Assembly: GCA_964598025.1 (NCBI GenBank)
Contig: CAZRAU010000035.1
Coordinates: 1 to 27,273 of the forward strand
Reading direction: 5' to 3'
DNA length: 27,273 bases
Source of the DNA: JALGWN01 sp964598025
GTDB lineage: Bacteria; Arandabacterota; Arandabacteria; Arandabacterales; Arandabacteraceae
Shown here: positions 1-7,019 of the stretch, piece after piece
Layout: each line of letters starts with the position of its first letter
Position numbering within the stretch: position 1 is the first letter of the stretch
The notes under the pieces: generated by a model
What the model saw: the letters and a program-made list of their open reading frames with translations, nothing else
Database searches by the model: none
What the model was told of the DNA's origin: nothing
Position numbers and translations under genes: made by a program

Positions 1-54
1 AAAACCGTTGGGCAGGCAACTGCCCCGGGGGTTCGAATCCCTCTCTCTCCGCCA
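1..54 (+). tRNA. tRNA-Ser, 3' part only (anticodon NNA, probably UGA or CGA)
   Basis: The window opens inside a tRNA. What remains is the last anticodon base, the 3' half of the anticodon stem, a long variable arm typical of class II tRNAs, the T-arm with GTTCGAATCC, the acceptor 3' strand TCTCTCC, discriminator G51 and an encoded CCA (52-54). It aligns without gaps to the complete tRNA-Ser at 166-255 with an offset of 201 nt, and both have the same acceptor strand. By that alignment base 1 is anticodon position 36 (A), so the anticodon is NNA. The next gene is already GGA, so UGA or CGA is likely. The 5' part lies outside the window. Confidence 0.9.
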
Positions 55-69
55 TCGACATACCGTATC

Positions 70-131
70 CGTAGCGTGGTCACTCCTGTGACAACGGGAG
101 TCTGTGTGGCGTCGGGTCTCGGTGCCCGACG
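70..131 (+). repeat. Palindromic intergenic repeat, copy 1, downstream of tRNA-Ser
   Basis: Two hairpins stand in a row. The first is ACTCCTGT-GACA-ACGGGAGT (about 82-101, one G-T pair). The second is a perfect 8-bp stem GCGTCGGG (109-116) and CCCGACGC (125-132) around an 8-nt loop. The same arrangement recurs at 271-332, exactly 201 nt further on, and the second hairpin recurs near 19300-19440. No ORF is evident here. Confidence 0.75.
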
Positions 132-165
132 CTGGTCGGTACCGGTGACAACAGAACGATCTTGC

Positions 166-255
166 GGAGAGATGCGAGAGCGGCTTAATCGGCGTGACTG
201 GAAATCACGTGGACGGGCAACCGTCCCGAGGGTTCGAATCCCTCTCTCTCCGCCA
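166..255 (+). tRNA. tRNA-Ser(GGA)
   Basis: Complete class II tRNA. The acceptor stem GGAGAGA (166-172) pairs with TCTCTCC (245-251), discriminator is G252 and CCA is encoded at 253-255. The anticodon stem CGTGA/TCACG encloses the loop CTGGAAA, giving anticodon GGA (200-202), which reads UCC and UCU. A long variable arm (about 210-229) identifies it as serine. Together with the partial tRNA-Ser at the window edge and the repeat that follows each, it looks like one half of a 201-bp tandem duplication. Confidence 0.95.
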
Positions 256-270
256 CCCGTATGCCGCATG

Positions 271-332
271 CGCAGCGTGGTCACTCCCGTGATGACGGGA
301 TTCTCTGCAGCATCGGGCTTCCGCGCCCGAAG
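271..332 (+). repeat. Palindromic intergenic repeat, copy 2
   Basis: Second copy of the unit at 70-131, starting 16 nt after the tRNA CCA end just as the first copy does. Its first hairpin is TCCCGT-GATG-ACGGGA and its second has core TCGGG (313-317) and CCCGA (326-330) separated by 8 nt. The two copies differ by scattered substitutions but keep both stems, so the base pairing appears to be what is conserved. Confidence 0.75.
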
Positions 333-376
333 GCCTTGCTGATCGAATAGAGCATGTATTGGAGACCGGGGGGGCT

Positions 377-748
377 TTGAAACCTATCAGGATCAAGGTC
401 GGCGATATCATGCTGGATGCCGAGCTCAATGAATCCAAGACTGCAAGGCTTGTCTGGGATACACTGCCGTTTGAAGCCAACGGCCGGACCTGGGGTGATG
501 AGATCTATTTCAAGATACCGGTTGACGCCGAGCTCGAGACCCCGCGGGCTACCGTGAGCATAGGCGATATCGGATACTGGCCTACCGGGCATGCATTCTG
601 TATATTCTATGGGAAGACACCGGTGAGCGGTGATGATGAAGTCGTGCCGGCAAGCCCCGTGGATGTCATCGGCCGGGTGACTTCGGATGTGTCGGTGCTC
701 AAGACGGTCGCCGCTCCTGGAAGGGTAATAGTAGAAAAGGGGATGTAG
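377..748 (+). CDS. Small cyclophilin-like fold protein (TM1367-like)
   Basis: A protein of about 123 residues beginning MKPIRIKVGDIMLDAELNES. It contains the stretch ALPFEANGRTWGDEIYF-like (here DTLPFEANGRTWGDEIYFKI) followed by GYWPTGHAFCIFYGKTPVS. This pattern is typical of the short bacterial and archaeal proteins with a cyclophilin-like beta barrel (the TM1367 type); their function is unknown and peptidyl-prolyl isomerase activity is not established. No signal peptide or membrane segment is visible. The TTG at 377 is preferred because the family usually starts at this point and GGAG lies at 361-364; an in-frame TTG at 359 is an alternative. The gene sits between tRNA-Ser and tRNA-Ala, and its TAG stop (746-748) falls inside the tRNA-Ala gene, a 10-nt overlap. 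Family assignment is from memory of the motif and is moderate. Confidence 0.75.
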   Translation: MKPIRIKVGDIMLDAELNESKTARLVWDTLPFEANGRTWGDEIYFKIPVDAELETPRATVSIGDIGYWPTGHAFCIFYGKTPVSGDDEVVPASPVDVIGRVTSDVSVLKTVAAPGRVIVEKGM

Positions 749-814
749 CTCAGATGGGAGAGCGCTGCCTTCGCAAGGCAGAGGCCGGCGGTTCGAATCC
801 GCTCATCTCCACCA
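739..814 (+). tRNA. tRNA-Ala(CGC)
   Basis: The acceptor strand GGGGATG (739-745) pairs with CATCTCC (804-810) with one G-T wobble; discriminator A811 and encoded CCA 812-814. The anticodon stem CTGCC/GGCAG encloses TTCGCAA, giving anticodon CGC, which reads GCG. The T-loop GTTCGAATCC is canonical. The first ten bases overlap the end of the upstream CDS: tRNA bases 8-10 (TAG) are that gene's stop codon. Confidence 0.95.
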
Positions 815-849
815 CATAGGCGGCGGACCCCGAGGGCCCGCCGCCTGTG
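815..849 (+). terminator. Strong hairpin just after tRNA-Ala, probable terminator
   Basis: AGGCGGCGG (818-826) pairs with CCGCCGCCT (838-846); inside, CCC (828-830) pairs with GGG (834-836) after one A-C mismatch, and three outer pairs extend the stem to 815-849. It begins one base after the encoded CCA. Only a short T run (CTTTGG) follows, so it may be a weak intrinsic terminator or a 3'-end processing or protection structure. Confidence 0.55.
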
Positions 850-949
850 CTTTGGCGGGGTCCGCAACCGAAACCTCTTGAACAGCGTCCGACATGGTGG
901 GAACATAAACAAGACCACAGGTAGCCGAGACCATAGAAAGGACAGGGTG

Positions 950-1750
950 ATGACGATGCTGTGTGGCTCCAAGCATTCAGACCTTTTCCGTACCGTTCTG
1001 ATCCTGGCGGTCGTGTCCGCACTTGCGATTGCCGCCTGCAGCAAGGTGCCGTTCACAGGACGCAAGCGCTTCTTGCTCGTGAGCGAAGCGACAGAGCTGG
1101 AAATGGGTGCCCAGAGCTATGACGAGGTGCTTGCCGAATCCAATCTCTCGGACGACCTGGCGGAAGTCGAGAGAATAAAGACCATCGGCATGCGCATAGC
1201 GGGGGTAACCGGAAAAGCCGATTATCAATGGGAGTTCAATCTGATCGAGGCGGATAGCATCGCCAATGCCTTCTGCCTCCCGGGCGGTAAGGTCGCGGTC
1301 TATACAGGGATCACCCAGCTGGCATCAACCGATGCCGAATTGGCCACGGTCATGGCCCATGAGATAGCCCACGCCATCGCCCGGCATGGGGCGGAACGCA
1401 TGACGCAGATGCTGATGGTTCAGCTCGGCGGTATTGCACTGGATGAGGCGCTTGACAAGCATAGTGAAAAAACGCTGGAATTGGCGAGGGTCGCCTACGG
1501 TATGGGAACGACCCTGCTCTACGTGCTTCCCTATAGCAGGACCCACGAGAGCGAAGCGGACCATCTGGGACTCATATACATGGCAAAGGCCGATTACGAT
1601 CCGAGGGCTGCGGTGGATTTCTGGCGCAAGATGCAGCAGAAGTACGGCGACCAGGAACCGCCCGAATTCCTGTCCACTCACCCCAACAGTGAAACCCGGG
1701 TAGACGATCTCCAGAAGTGGATGCCCGAAGCCCTCAAGTATTACAAGTAA
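950..1750 (+). CDS. M48-family zinc metalloprotease, lipoprotein
   Basis: A protein of 266 residues related to BepA/LoiP/YcaL-type proteases that degrade or help fold envelope proteins. Residues 11-30 form a lipoprotein signal peptide with lipobox IAAC, making Cys30 the expected lipidated residue. The zinc site is HEIAH at 137-141, with the third ligand in ESEAD (200-204). A typical HP-containing tail (STHPNSETRVDDL) follows. The ATG at 950 is preferred because AAGGA precedes it by about 8 nt and the signal peptide then starts properly; GTG at 947 and a TTG at 878 are upstream alternatives. It stands alone between the tRNA-Ala hairpin and a repeat region. Lipidation implies anchoring outside the cytoplasmic membrane, in the periplasm if the cell is diderm. 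The substrate is not inferable. Confidence 0.9.
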   Translation: MTMLCGSKHSDLFRTVLILAVVSALAIAACSKVPFTGRKRFLLVSEATELEMGAQSYDEVLAESNLSDDLAEVERIKTIGMRIAGVTGKADYQWEFNLIEADSIANAFCLPGGKVAVYTGITQLASTDAELATVMAHEIAHAIARHGAERMTQMLMVQLGGIALDEALDKHSEKTLELARVAYGMGTTLLYVLPYSRTHESEADHLGLIYMAKADYDPRAAVDFWRKMQQKYGDQEPPEFLSTHPNSETRVDDLQKWMPEALKYYK

Positions 1751-1787
1751 GGCCTTGGGCCCCGATACGGCCATCCCCACTTCGTGG

Positions 1788-1809
1788 CGTCGTGACTCCC
1801 GTCACGACG
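1788..1809 (+). repeat. Perfect 9-bp palindrome after the M48 gene
   Basis: CGTCGTGAC (1788-1796) and GTCACGACG (1801-1809) are separated by TCCC. It resembles the first hairpin of the tRNA-associated repeats (ACTCCYGT core). The bases just after it, 1809-1830, match the reverse complement of 19362-19383 at 17 of 22 positions, so it is part of the same dispersed repeat family. It could also act as a terminator for the protease gene, but there is no T run. Confidence 0.6.
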
Positions 1810-1899
1810 AATGTGAGCCTGAGCAGCGAGTGAACCGCCGCAGCCACCGTCGGGCGCAGGGCCCCGGCGCTGCACCGGACGCGTGTGGAGTTTCGCAGC

Positions 1900-1928
1900 T
1901 TGACCGGGCGGCTCATTGCTGGTATGTT
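1900..1928 (+). promoter_or_regulatory. Probable sigma70-type promoter for SRP RNA (and dnaX)
   Basis: The -35 box TTGACC (1900-1905) and the -10 box TATGTT (1923-1928) are 17 nt apart. Transcription would start near 1935, leaving a leader of about 70 nt before the SRP RNA 5' stem at 2007. That leader contains a small hairpin CCTGC-TTCGT-GCAGG. It is the best promoter-like sequence seen in the 256-nt gap after the M48 gene. Confidence 0.5.
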
Positions 1929-2006
1929 GAGAGGCACTGGAAAGCCGTTTGGAATGTCAACCGGCCTGCTTCGTGCAGGTTGGACTCCGCGAGTAACATA
2001 AGGTAT

Positions 2007-2284
2007 CCGGGTCGTGCTAGACGGGGAGGTAGCGGTGCCCTGTAACCCGCAACCCGCTACAGCGGGGTTGAATTCCCTACTGAGGTCTTGGCTTTTCGGG
2101 GAAGCGGCCGGATAAGCGGTGATGAAGACCAGGTCCTGCGCAATGGAGACTTGTGAACCCCGTCAGGACCGGAAGGTAGCAGCGGTAAACGAGACCCTTC
2201 GTGTGCCGTAGGGTAACCTGGTCGGAGCCGGCTGTCCGGCAGGCACCCGGGGAGCAAGATCGAGGACGGGTGCACGGCCTGGTT
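2007..2284 (+). ncRNA. ffs: Signal recognition particle RNA, large bacterial type with Alu domain
   Basis: The RNA of the signal recognition particle, which with Ffh targets nascent membrane and secreted proteins. The S domain is clear: GTGAACCCCGTCAGGACCGG (2153-2172) followed by AAGGTAGCAGCGGTAA, the conserved helix 8 with asymmetric and symmetric loops. The 5' part GTGCTAGACGGGGAGGTAGC (2014-2033) with TGTAACCC and TTGAATTCC matches the Alu domain of the long (about 270 nt) form found in Firmicutes, Thermotogae and some other bacteria. The ends CCGGGTCGTGC (2007-2017) and GCACGGCCTGG (2272-2282) pair over 11 bp with G-U wobbles, which defines the boundaries to within a few bases. It lies directly upstream of dnaX, a common bacterial arrangement. 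Confidence 0.92.
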
Positions 2285-2305
2285 TGAGAAACGAGGGTGT
2301 GCGTC

Positions 2306-3973
2306 ATGGACGAGAAAACAAGCGAAGGATATGTGGTGATCGCCAGAAAATGGCGCCCCTTTACTTTCGATGAAGTGATCGGCCAGGAGCATGTCACAAG
2401 AACCCTGATGAACGCGATCAAGTCGGGACGTGTCGCGCATGCCTATCTCTTCACCGGTCCGAGGGGGGTCGGCAAGACCACCGTGGCCCGGGTTCTCGCC
2501 AAGTCCCTCAACTGCTCCGAGGGGCCCACAGTGAAGCCCTGCGGGGAGTGCCCGGTATGCCGCGAGATAGCCCAGGGTACCAGCATGGACGTTATGGAGA
2601 TCGACGGCGCTTCCAACCGGGGCATAGATGAGATAAGGAATCTGAGGGAGAGCGTGCGCTATGCACCGGTGGGCGGCAAGAAGAAAGTCTATATAATAGA
2701 CGAGGTCCACATGCTCACTCAGGAGGCCTTTAACGCTCTCCTTAAGACCCTTGAGGAGCCGCCGCCCCACGTGGTCTTCGTCTTCGCGACCACGCAACCC
2801 CTCAAGGTTCCTCAGACCATAGTCTCCCGCTGCCAGAGATTCGATTTCCGTCGCATTCCCGCCGGTCTCATCGCCGCAAGGCTGAGGCAGATCTGCGAGA
2901 CCGAAGGCTATAAGTGCGACACAGGTGCGCTCGGGCTGATCTCACAACGGGCGGACGGGAGCATGCGGGACGGCCAGAGCATGCTGGAACAGGTTCTGGC
3001 CTTCAGCGGGGGATCGGCAACCGAGGAAGACATAAGACCGATAATGGGGCTGCGCGGCAGTGAGACCGTATCGAGGATAGCCGGCGCCGTGATCCGGGGA
3101 GATGATGTGGATGTCCTCAAGATCACCGGTGAAGCCTTCGACACAGGCATAGATCCGCTTGACCTGGTCGGCGCGCTTACCGAATGGATGCGCTATCTAA
3201 TGATCTACTCGATCGACGCGGAAACCAGGGAACTACAGGGACTTACCGATGATACGCGCAAGACCATCGCCGAGCAGGCGGGGAGCATAGACACTCAGTA
3301 TCTGCTCACCCTGCTCTCCATGATCGCGGATGCCGAAGACAGGATCAAACGGGCCACCCACCAGAGATATTTGCTGGAGTCGGTAATCCTCAGGATGGCC
3401 AATGTGAAATCCATCGCCAGGATTTCGGACATAATCGAGATGCTCAAGCAAGGTGGCGGGGACCGTTCCCCGGCTGAGGTTTCCCACAAGAGGAGCAAGC
3501 CGGCCGGCAAGCCTGCCCGGCCGAAGCGGGAGAGCGCTCCAAGGCCGGATGCGGGTCCGGCCGCCGGCCCGACGGCCGATGTCGTCGGCTCGTGGCATGA
3601 TGTCATAGAGAGCCTGAGGGAGACAAGCGCCTCGCTTGCCTCTATTCTGGATCTCTGCCAACCTCCGAAACTGCTGGAGGGCGTTGCCTGGCTTCAACTG
3701 CCGACCGCCTTCCACCAGAGCCAGGTCCTCAAGGGACAGAACCTCAGGATATTGACAGAAGAGCTGCGGAAGCTTACCAATAATTCGGTGATCGTGAAAA
3801 CCACGGTCAGAACAGACGATCGGAAGGACCGGGAAGAATCGCCGAAAGCCGACGACGTGGCGTCGATTGTCGAAAGCGATCCTGTAATAAAGTCCTTGGC
3901 AGAGAGCCTGGGCGGCAAGGTGGTCGGCATCAGGCGCAGGAAGGAGGCTGCCGGAGAGCAGCCCACGAACTGA
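2306..3973 (+). CDS. dnaX: DNA polymerase III subunits gamma/tau
   Basis: A protein of 555 residues, the ATPase that drives the clamp loader and ties replisome parts together. The N-terminal AAA+ module shows Walker A (GPRGVGKTT), the zinc-binding cysteines in CGECPVC with an upstream LNC, Walker B with IIDEVHML, and sensor 1 (FATTQ) followed by SRCQRFDFRR. The middle clamp-loader domain follows, then a proline/alanine/lysine-rich linker (about residues 395-430) and a C-terminal domain like the tau extension. The ATG at 2306 is chosen because GAGGG precedes it by 8 nt and the protein begins shortly before the conserved ARKWRPFTFDEVIGQE; an in-frame GTG at 2297 lies too close to the RBS. I saw no obvious slippery run for a programmed frameshift. 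It is the first CDS after the SRP RNA and leads into ybaB and recR. Confidence 0.97.
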   Translation: MDEKTSEGYVVIARKWRPFTFDEVIGQEHVTRTLMNAIKSGRVAHAYLFTGPRGVGKTTVARVLAKSLNCSEGPTVKPCGECPVCREIAQGTSMDVMEIDGASNRGIDEIRNLRESVRYAPVGGKKKVYIIDEVHMLTQEAFNALLKTLEEPPPHVVFVFATTQPLKVPQTIVSRCQRFDFRRIPAGLIAARLRQICETEGYKCDTGALGLISQRADGSMRDGQSMLEQVLAFSGGSATEEDIRPIMGLRGSETVSRIAGAVIRGDDVDVLKITGEAFDTGIDPLDLVGALTEWMRYLMIYSIDAETRELQGLTDDTRKTIAEQAGSIDTQYLLTLLSMIADAEDRIKRATHQRYLLESVILRMANVKSIARISDIIEMLKQGGGDRSPAEVSHKRSKPAGKPARPKRESAPRPDAGPAAGPTADVVGSWHDVIESLRETSASLASILDLCQPPKLLEGVAWLQLPTAFHQSQVLKGQNLRILTEELRKLTNNSVIVKTTVRTDDRKDREESPKADDVASIVESDPVIKSLAESLGGKVVGIRRRKEAAGEQPTN

Positions 3974-3986
3974 GGAGGTGAATCGG

Positions 3987-4307
3987 GTGGCTAAAGGTCT
4001 GGGTAACTTCATGAAGCAAGCTCAGAAGCTTCAGGACGAGATGAAGCGGATTCAAGACGAAATGGGGGAGAAGACGGTCGAGGCCACTGCGGGTGGGGGA
4101 ATGGTCACGGTAGTGGCCAACGGCAAGCAAGAGATCATAAGCATAAAGATAGATCCCGAGGTCGTTGACAAAGACGATGTGGAGATGCTCGAAGACCTCA
4201 TAGTCGCTGCGGTTAACGAGTCGAGACGGCGTTCCCAGGAGATGATGATGAATGAGATCTCCAAGGTCACGGGCGGCATCGGCATACCCCCGGGTCTCCT
4301 GGGTTGA
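3987..4307 (+). CDS. ybaB: YbaB/EbfC family nucleoid-associated protein
   Basis: A small (106 residue) DNA-binding protein of the YbaB/EbfC family, which forms dimers and coats DNA. The start MAKGLGNFMKQAQKLQDEM, followed by a helix rich in K, Q and E and then VEATAGGGMVTVVANGK and VSIKIDPEVV-like sequence, is diagnostic. The GTG at 3987 gives the usual MAKG start with AGGAGG (3973-3978) 8 nt upstream; a GTG at 3978 lies within the Shine-Dalgarno itself and is rejected. The conserved triplet dnaX-ybaB-recR supports a recombination and replication role. Confidence 0.96.
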   Translation: MAKGLGNFMKQAQKLQDEMKRIQDEMGEKTVEATAGGGMVTVVANGKQEIISIKIDPEVVDKDDVEMLEDLIVAAVNESRRRSQEMMMNEISKVTGGIGIPPGLLG

Positions 4308-4315
4308 GGTGAGAA

Positions 4316-4918
4316 GTGGTAGGTGGCTCCGAACGGATCGAGAGGCTGATTCAGGAACTTGCCAAGATGCCCACAATCGGCAGGAGGACCGCGCAGCGCA
4401 TAGCGCTCTACCTTCTCAAAGCTCCGGAGGAGGAGGTGCGGTCGCTTGTGGATGCCATTGTGGAGATGAAAGACAAGGTCGGCTATTGTTTGGAGTGCGG
4501 CGCCATCAGCGAGAGCGAAACCTGTTCGGTCTGTACGGATCAAAGAAGGAACCGGTCCGTGATCTGCGTTGTCGAGGAGCCGGGAAACGTCCTCGGGATA
4601 GAAAGAACCGGCGAGTACAGAGGTCTCTATCATGTCCTGCATGGACGGCTCTCGCCGCTGGACGGCATAGGGCCCGACGATCTGTCCATAGACCGGCTGG
4701 CCAGGAGGATTGCGGATCTCGGGATTGATGAGGTGATAATCGCCACCAATCCCACCGTGGAGGGGGAGACGACCTGCAACTATATCGCCGGGGTCGTCAA
4801 GTCTCTGGGGGTGAGAGTGACCACCATAGCCAGAGGTGTGCCGATGGGCAGCGATCTTGATTTTGCGGATGAGATGACCCTCGCCCGGGCAATCCAGGGC
4901 CGGGGTGAGATAAAATAG
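4316..4918 (+). CDS. recR: Recombination mediator RecR
   Basis: A protein of 200 residues, the usual length for RecR, which with RecO (and RecF) loads RecA onto SSB-coated DNA. Residues near 11-35 form the helix-hairpin-helix (LPTIGRRTAQRIA-like). A zinc finger follows, CLECGAISESETCSVC, with four cysteines, and then the Toprim domain (VICVVEEPGNVLGIERTGEY and GIDEVIIATNPTVEGETT). The GTG start at 4316 has GAGGTGA (4305-4311) at good spacing. It closes the dnaX-ybaB-recR group, with only 17 nt to the POR genes, so read-through is likely. Confidence 0.97.
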   Translation: MVGGSERIERLIQELAKMPTIGRRTAQRIALYLLKAPEEEVRSLVDAIVEMKDKVGYCLECGAISESETCSVCTDQRRNRSVICVVEEPGNVLGIERTGEYRGLYHVLHGRLSPLDGIGPDDLSIDRLARRIADLGIDEVIIATNPTVEGETTCNYIAGVVKSLGVRVTTIARGVPMGSDLDFADEMTLARAIQGRGEIK

Positions 4919-4935
4919 TTATCCAGGAGGAAGCG

Positions 4936-5511
4936 ATGGCTGAGACGTTGGAGATACGGTGGCATGGCCGGGGCGGACAAGGGGCGAAGACTGCGGTATT
5001 TCTACTGGCCGAGTCCCTGATCGAACAGGGCAAGTATGCGCAAGGGTTTCCGGATTACGGCCCCGAGCGCATGGGCGCGCCGATCAGAGGTTATAACCGG
5101 ATAAGTGACGAGCCGGTCAAGCTCCACTGCGGGGTGAACCAGCCGGAGATTGTGGTGGTGCTCGATCCGACCCTCATCGGTACGGCGGACATCACTTCGG
5201 GTCTCAGATCCGGGGGTACAGTTGTCGTGAACTCTCCCGAGACCCCGGAGGTCATGCGCAAGACGTTGCGTCTTACCGGCGGAAGGGTTTTCACTGTCGA
5301 TGCAACGGGGATAGCGCTCGATGAGATCGGGAAACCAATCCCGAATTCCCCTATGATAGGTGCTCTTCTCAAGGTGACCGATCTCGCGGATATTGATGAC
5401 ATGGCCGCCATAATCGGCAAGAAGTTCGAGGGTAAGTTCAGTGAGGCTGTGGTTCAAGGCAACAAGAAGGCGATGAAGCGAGCATACGAAGAGGTAAGGG
5501 GCGAAAAATGA
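4936..5511 (+). CDS. porG: 2-oxoacid (pyruvate):ferredoxin oxidoreductase, gamma subunit
   Basis: A protein of 191 residues, the gamma subunit of an oxidative decarboxylase that converts a 2-oxoacid plus CoA to acyl-CoA, CO2 and reduced ferredoxin. The N-terminal IRWHGRGGQGAKTAVFLLAE and the following FPDYGPERMGAPIRGYNRIS are the family hallmarks. An AGGAGG (4925-4930) precedes the ATG at 4936. The stop overlaps the delta-subunit start (ATGA at 5508-5511), so the four subunits are coupled in order gamma-delta-alpha-beta, as in archaeal and thermophilic bacterial POR operons. Pyruvate is the likely substrate, but another 2-oxoacid cannot be excluded. Confidence 0.93.
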   Translation: MAETLEIRWHGRGGQGAKTAVFLLAESLIEQGKYAQGFPDYGPERMGAPIRGYNRISDEPVKLHCGVNQPEIVVVLDPTLIGTADITSGLRSGGTVVVNSPETPEVMRKTLRLTGGRVFTVDATGIALDEIGKPIPNSPMIGALLKVTDLADIDDMAAIIGKKFEGKFSEAVVQGNKKAMKRAYEEVRGEK

Positions 5512-5816
5512 AAGCGAAGGGTTGGAAGGAACTAGCGATCGGAGGAAGGATAGACGAGGCGGGAAACGCCGAGGATTTCGAGACCGGTTCCTGGCGGACC
5601 TTCAAACCGGTCAGGGACGAATCCAAATGTACGAACTGCCTGCTCTGTTGGATCTATTGTCCGGATTCCGCCATCGCGGTGAAGGATGGCAAGATCAAGG
5701 GGATCGACTACGAACACTGCAAGGGATGCGGAATCTGCGCAGAGGTCTGCCCTCCGAAGATAAAGGCGATAGAGATGGTGCAGGAGGGCAAGGTGAAAGA
5801 AGAGGAGCAGGAGTGA
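5508..5816 (+). CDS. porD: 2-oxoacid:ferredoxin oxidoreductase, delta (2x[4Fe-4S]) subunit
   Basis: A protein of 102 residues, the electron-transfer subunit. It has two complete cluster motifs, CTNCLLCWIYCP (from Cys41) and CKGCGICAEVCP, each C-x2-C-x2-C-x3-CP, binding two [4Fe-4S] clusters that pass electrons from the thiamine site to external ferredoxin. The C-terminus is a charged tail rich in K and E. It starts at an ATGA overlap with the gamma gene and ends at a TGATG overlap with the alpha gene, showing tight translational coupling. Confidence 0.95.
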   Translation: MKAKGWKELAIGGRIDEAGNAEDFETGSWRTFKPVRDESKCTNCLLCWIYCPDSAIAVKDGKIKGIDYEHCKGCGICAEVCPPKIKAIEMVQEGKVKEEEQE

Positions 5817-7009
5817 TGAAAGTCGTTAAAGACAAAGTTGTGATAGCGCTTACCGGGAACGATGCGGTGGCCGAGGCCATGCGGCAGGTAAATCCCGACG
5901 TGGTGGCGGCTTATCCGATCACACCGCAGACCGAGCTGATGCATAAGTTCGCGGACTACGTGGCCGATGGCGATGTGAAGACCGAGTTTGTTCTCGTTGA
6001 ATCCGAGCACAGCGCGATGAGCGCGGCCGTCGGCGCCTCCGCGGCGGGCGCGCGCGTGATGACGGCGACATCGGCCAACGGTCTGGCCCTAATGTGGGAG
6101 ATCGTCTATATCGCGGCCTCCACGCGCCTTCCGATTGTAATGGCACTTGTGAATCGTGCTCTGAGCGCTCCGATCAACATCCACTGCGATCACAGCGATG
6201 CGATGGGCGCGCGGGACGCGGGGTGGATACAGCTCTTCTCAGAGAACTCTCAAGAGGCTTACGACAACGCCATCCAGGCGGTGAAGATAGCGGAAGACCG
6301 GGATGTGCTGCTCCCGGTGATGAATTGCCTGGACGGGTTTATCCTCAGCCACACGCTGGAGCCGGTGGAGCTGGTGCCTGACAAGTTCGTGACGGATTTC
6401 ATCGGCGAATTCCAGCCGGTACACAACCTGCTTGATTCGGACAACCCGACCACCTTCGGCCCCCTTGATTTCCATGACTACTATTTTGAACACAAGATCC
6501 CGCAGATAGAAGCGATGAAACGGGCTCCTGCCGTGATAGAGCGCGTGGGCGCGGAATTCGCCAAGGCCACAGGCAGGGCCTACGGCCTCTTGGAGAAGTA
6601 CCGTACCGGTGATGCGGAACGCATAGTGATCGCGATGGGCTCGACGTGCGGAACAGCCAAGGCCGTGGTGGATGTTCTGAGGGAAAAAGGTGAGAAGGTG
6701 GGTCTCTTGAAGATACGTTCCTTCAGGCCTTTCCCGTGCCGACAGGTGAGGGAGGCCCTGGCCGGAGCCAAGGCCGTGGGAGTTCTTGACAGGGCCGTGT
6801 CCTTCGGAAGCCAGGGGGGACCGCTTGCGATCGAGATCAGATCGGCTCTCTACGACAATGTCAAGGTGCCCGTCAAGGGCTATATTTACGGCTTGGGCGG
6901 AAGAGATATGCCCGGCGAATGCGTAGAACAGGCCTTCGAGGAGCTCAAGAGAGTCGCCGCCGACGGCAAGAGCTCCGACGAGAATGGATTTCTGGGTGTG
7001 AGGGAATAG
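5816..7009 (+). CDS. porA: 2-oxoacid (pyruvate):ferredoxin oxidoreductase, alpha subunit
   Basis: A protein of 397 residues carrying the pyrimidine-binding half of the thiamine diphosphate enzyme. Visible landmarks are GNDAVAEAMRQVNPDVVAAYPITPQTEL near the N-terminus, the VESEHSAMSAAVGASAAGARVMTATS-type segment with the conserved glutamate, and the C-terminal domain with GSTCGTAKAVVDVLREKG and FRPFP. The frame is open further upstream, but the true start is the ATG at 5816, overlapping the delta stop codon; the upstream part is the delta gene in another frame. An active-site helix (NRALSAPINIHCDHSDAMGARD) matches pyruvate-type enzymes, so pyruvate is favoured. Confidence 0.95.
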   Translation: MKVVKDKVVIALTGNDAVAEAMRQVNPDVVAAYPITPQTELMHKFADYVADGDVKTEFVLVESEHSAMSAAVGASAAGARVMTATSANGLALMWEIVYIAASTRLPIVMALVNRALSAPINIHCDHSDAMGARDAGWIQLFSENSQEAYDNAIQAVKIAEDRDVLLPVMNCLDGFILSHTLEPVELVPDKFVTDFIGEFQPVHNLLDSDNPTTFGPLDFHDYYFEHKIPQIEAMKRAPAVIERVGAEFAKATGRAYGLLEKYRTGDAERIVIAMGSTCGTAKAVVDVLREKGEKVGLLKIRSFRPFPCRQVREALAGAKAVGVLDRAVSFGSQGGPLAIEIRSALYDNVKVPVKGYIYGLGGRDMPGECVEQAFEELKRVAADGKSSDENGFLGVRE

Positions 7010-7019
7010 GAGGTACTGA

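Noticed and set aside
2057..2797. Minus-strand open frame across the SRP RNA and the start of dnaX
   Set aside because: It runs through a structured RNA and the conserved ATPase domain of dnaX; no family resemblance.
5522..5815. N-terminal extension of the alpha POR subunit by 98 codons
   Set aside because: The extension is the delta-subunit gene read in another frame; the conserved protein begins at the ATG overlapping the delta stop.
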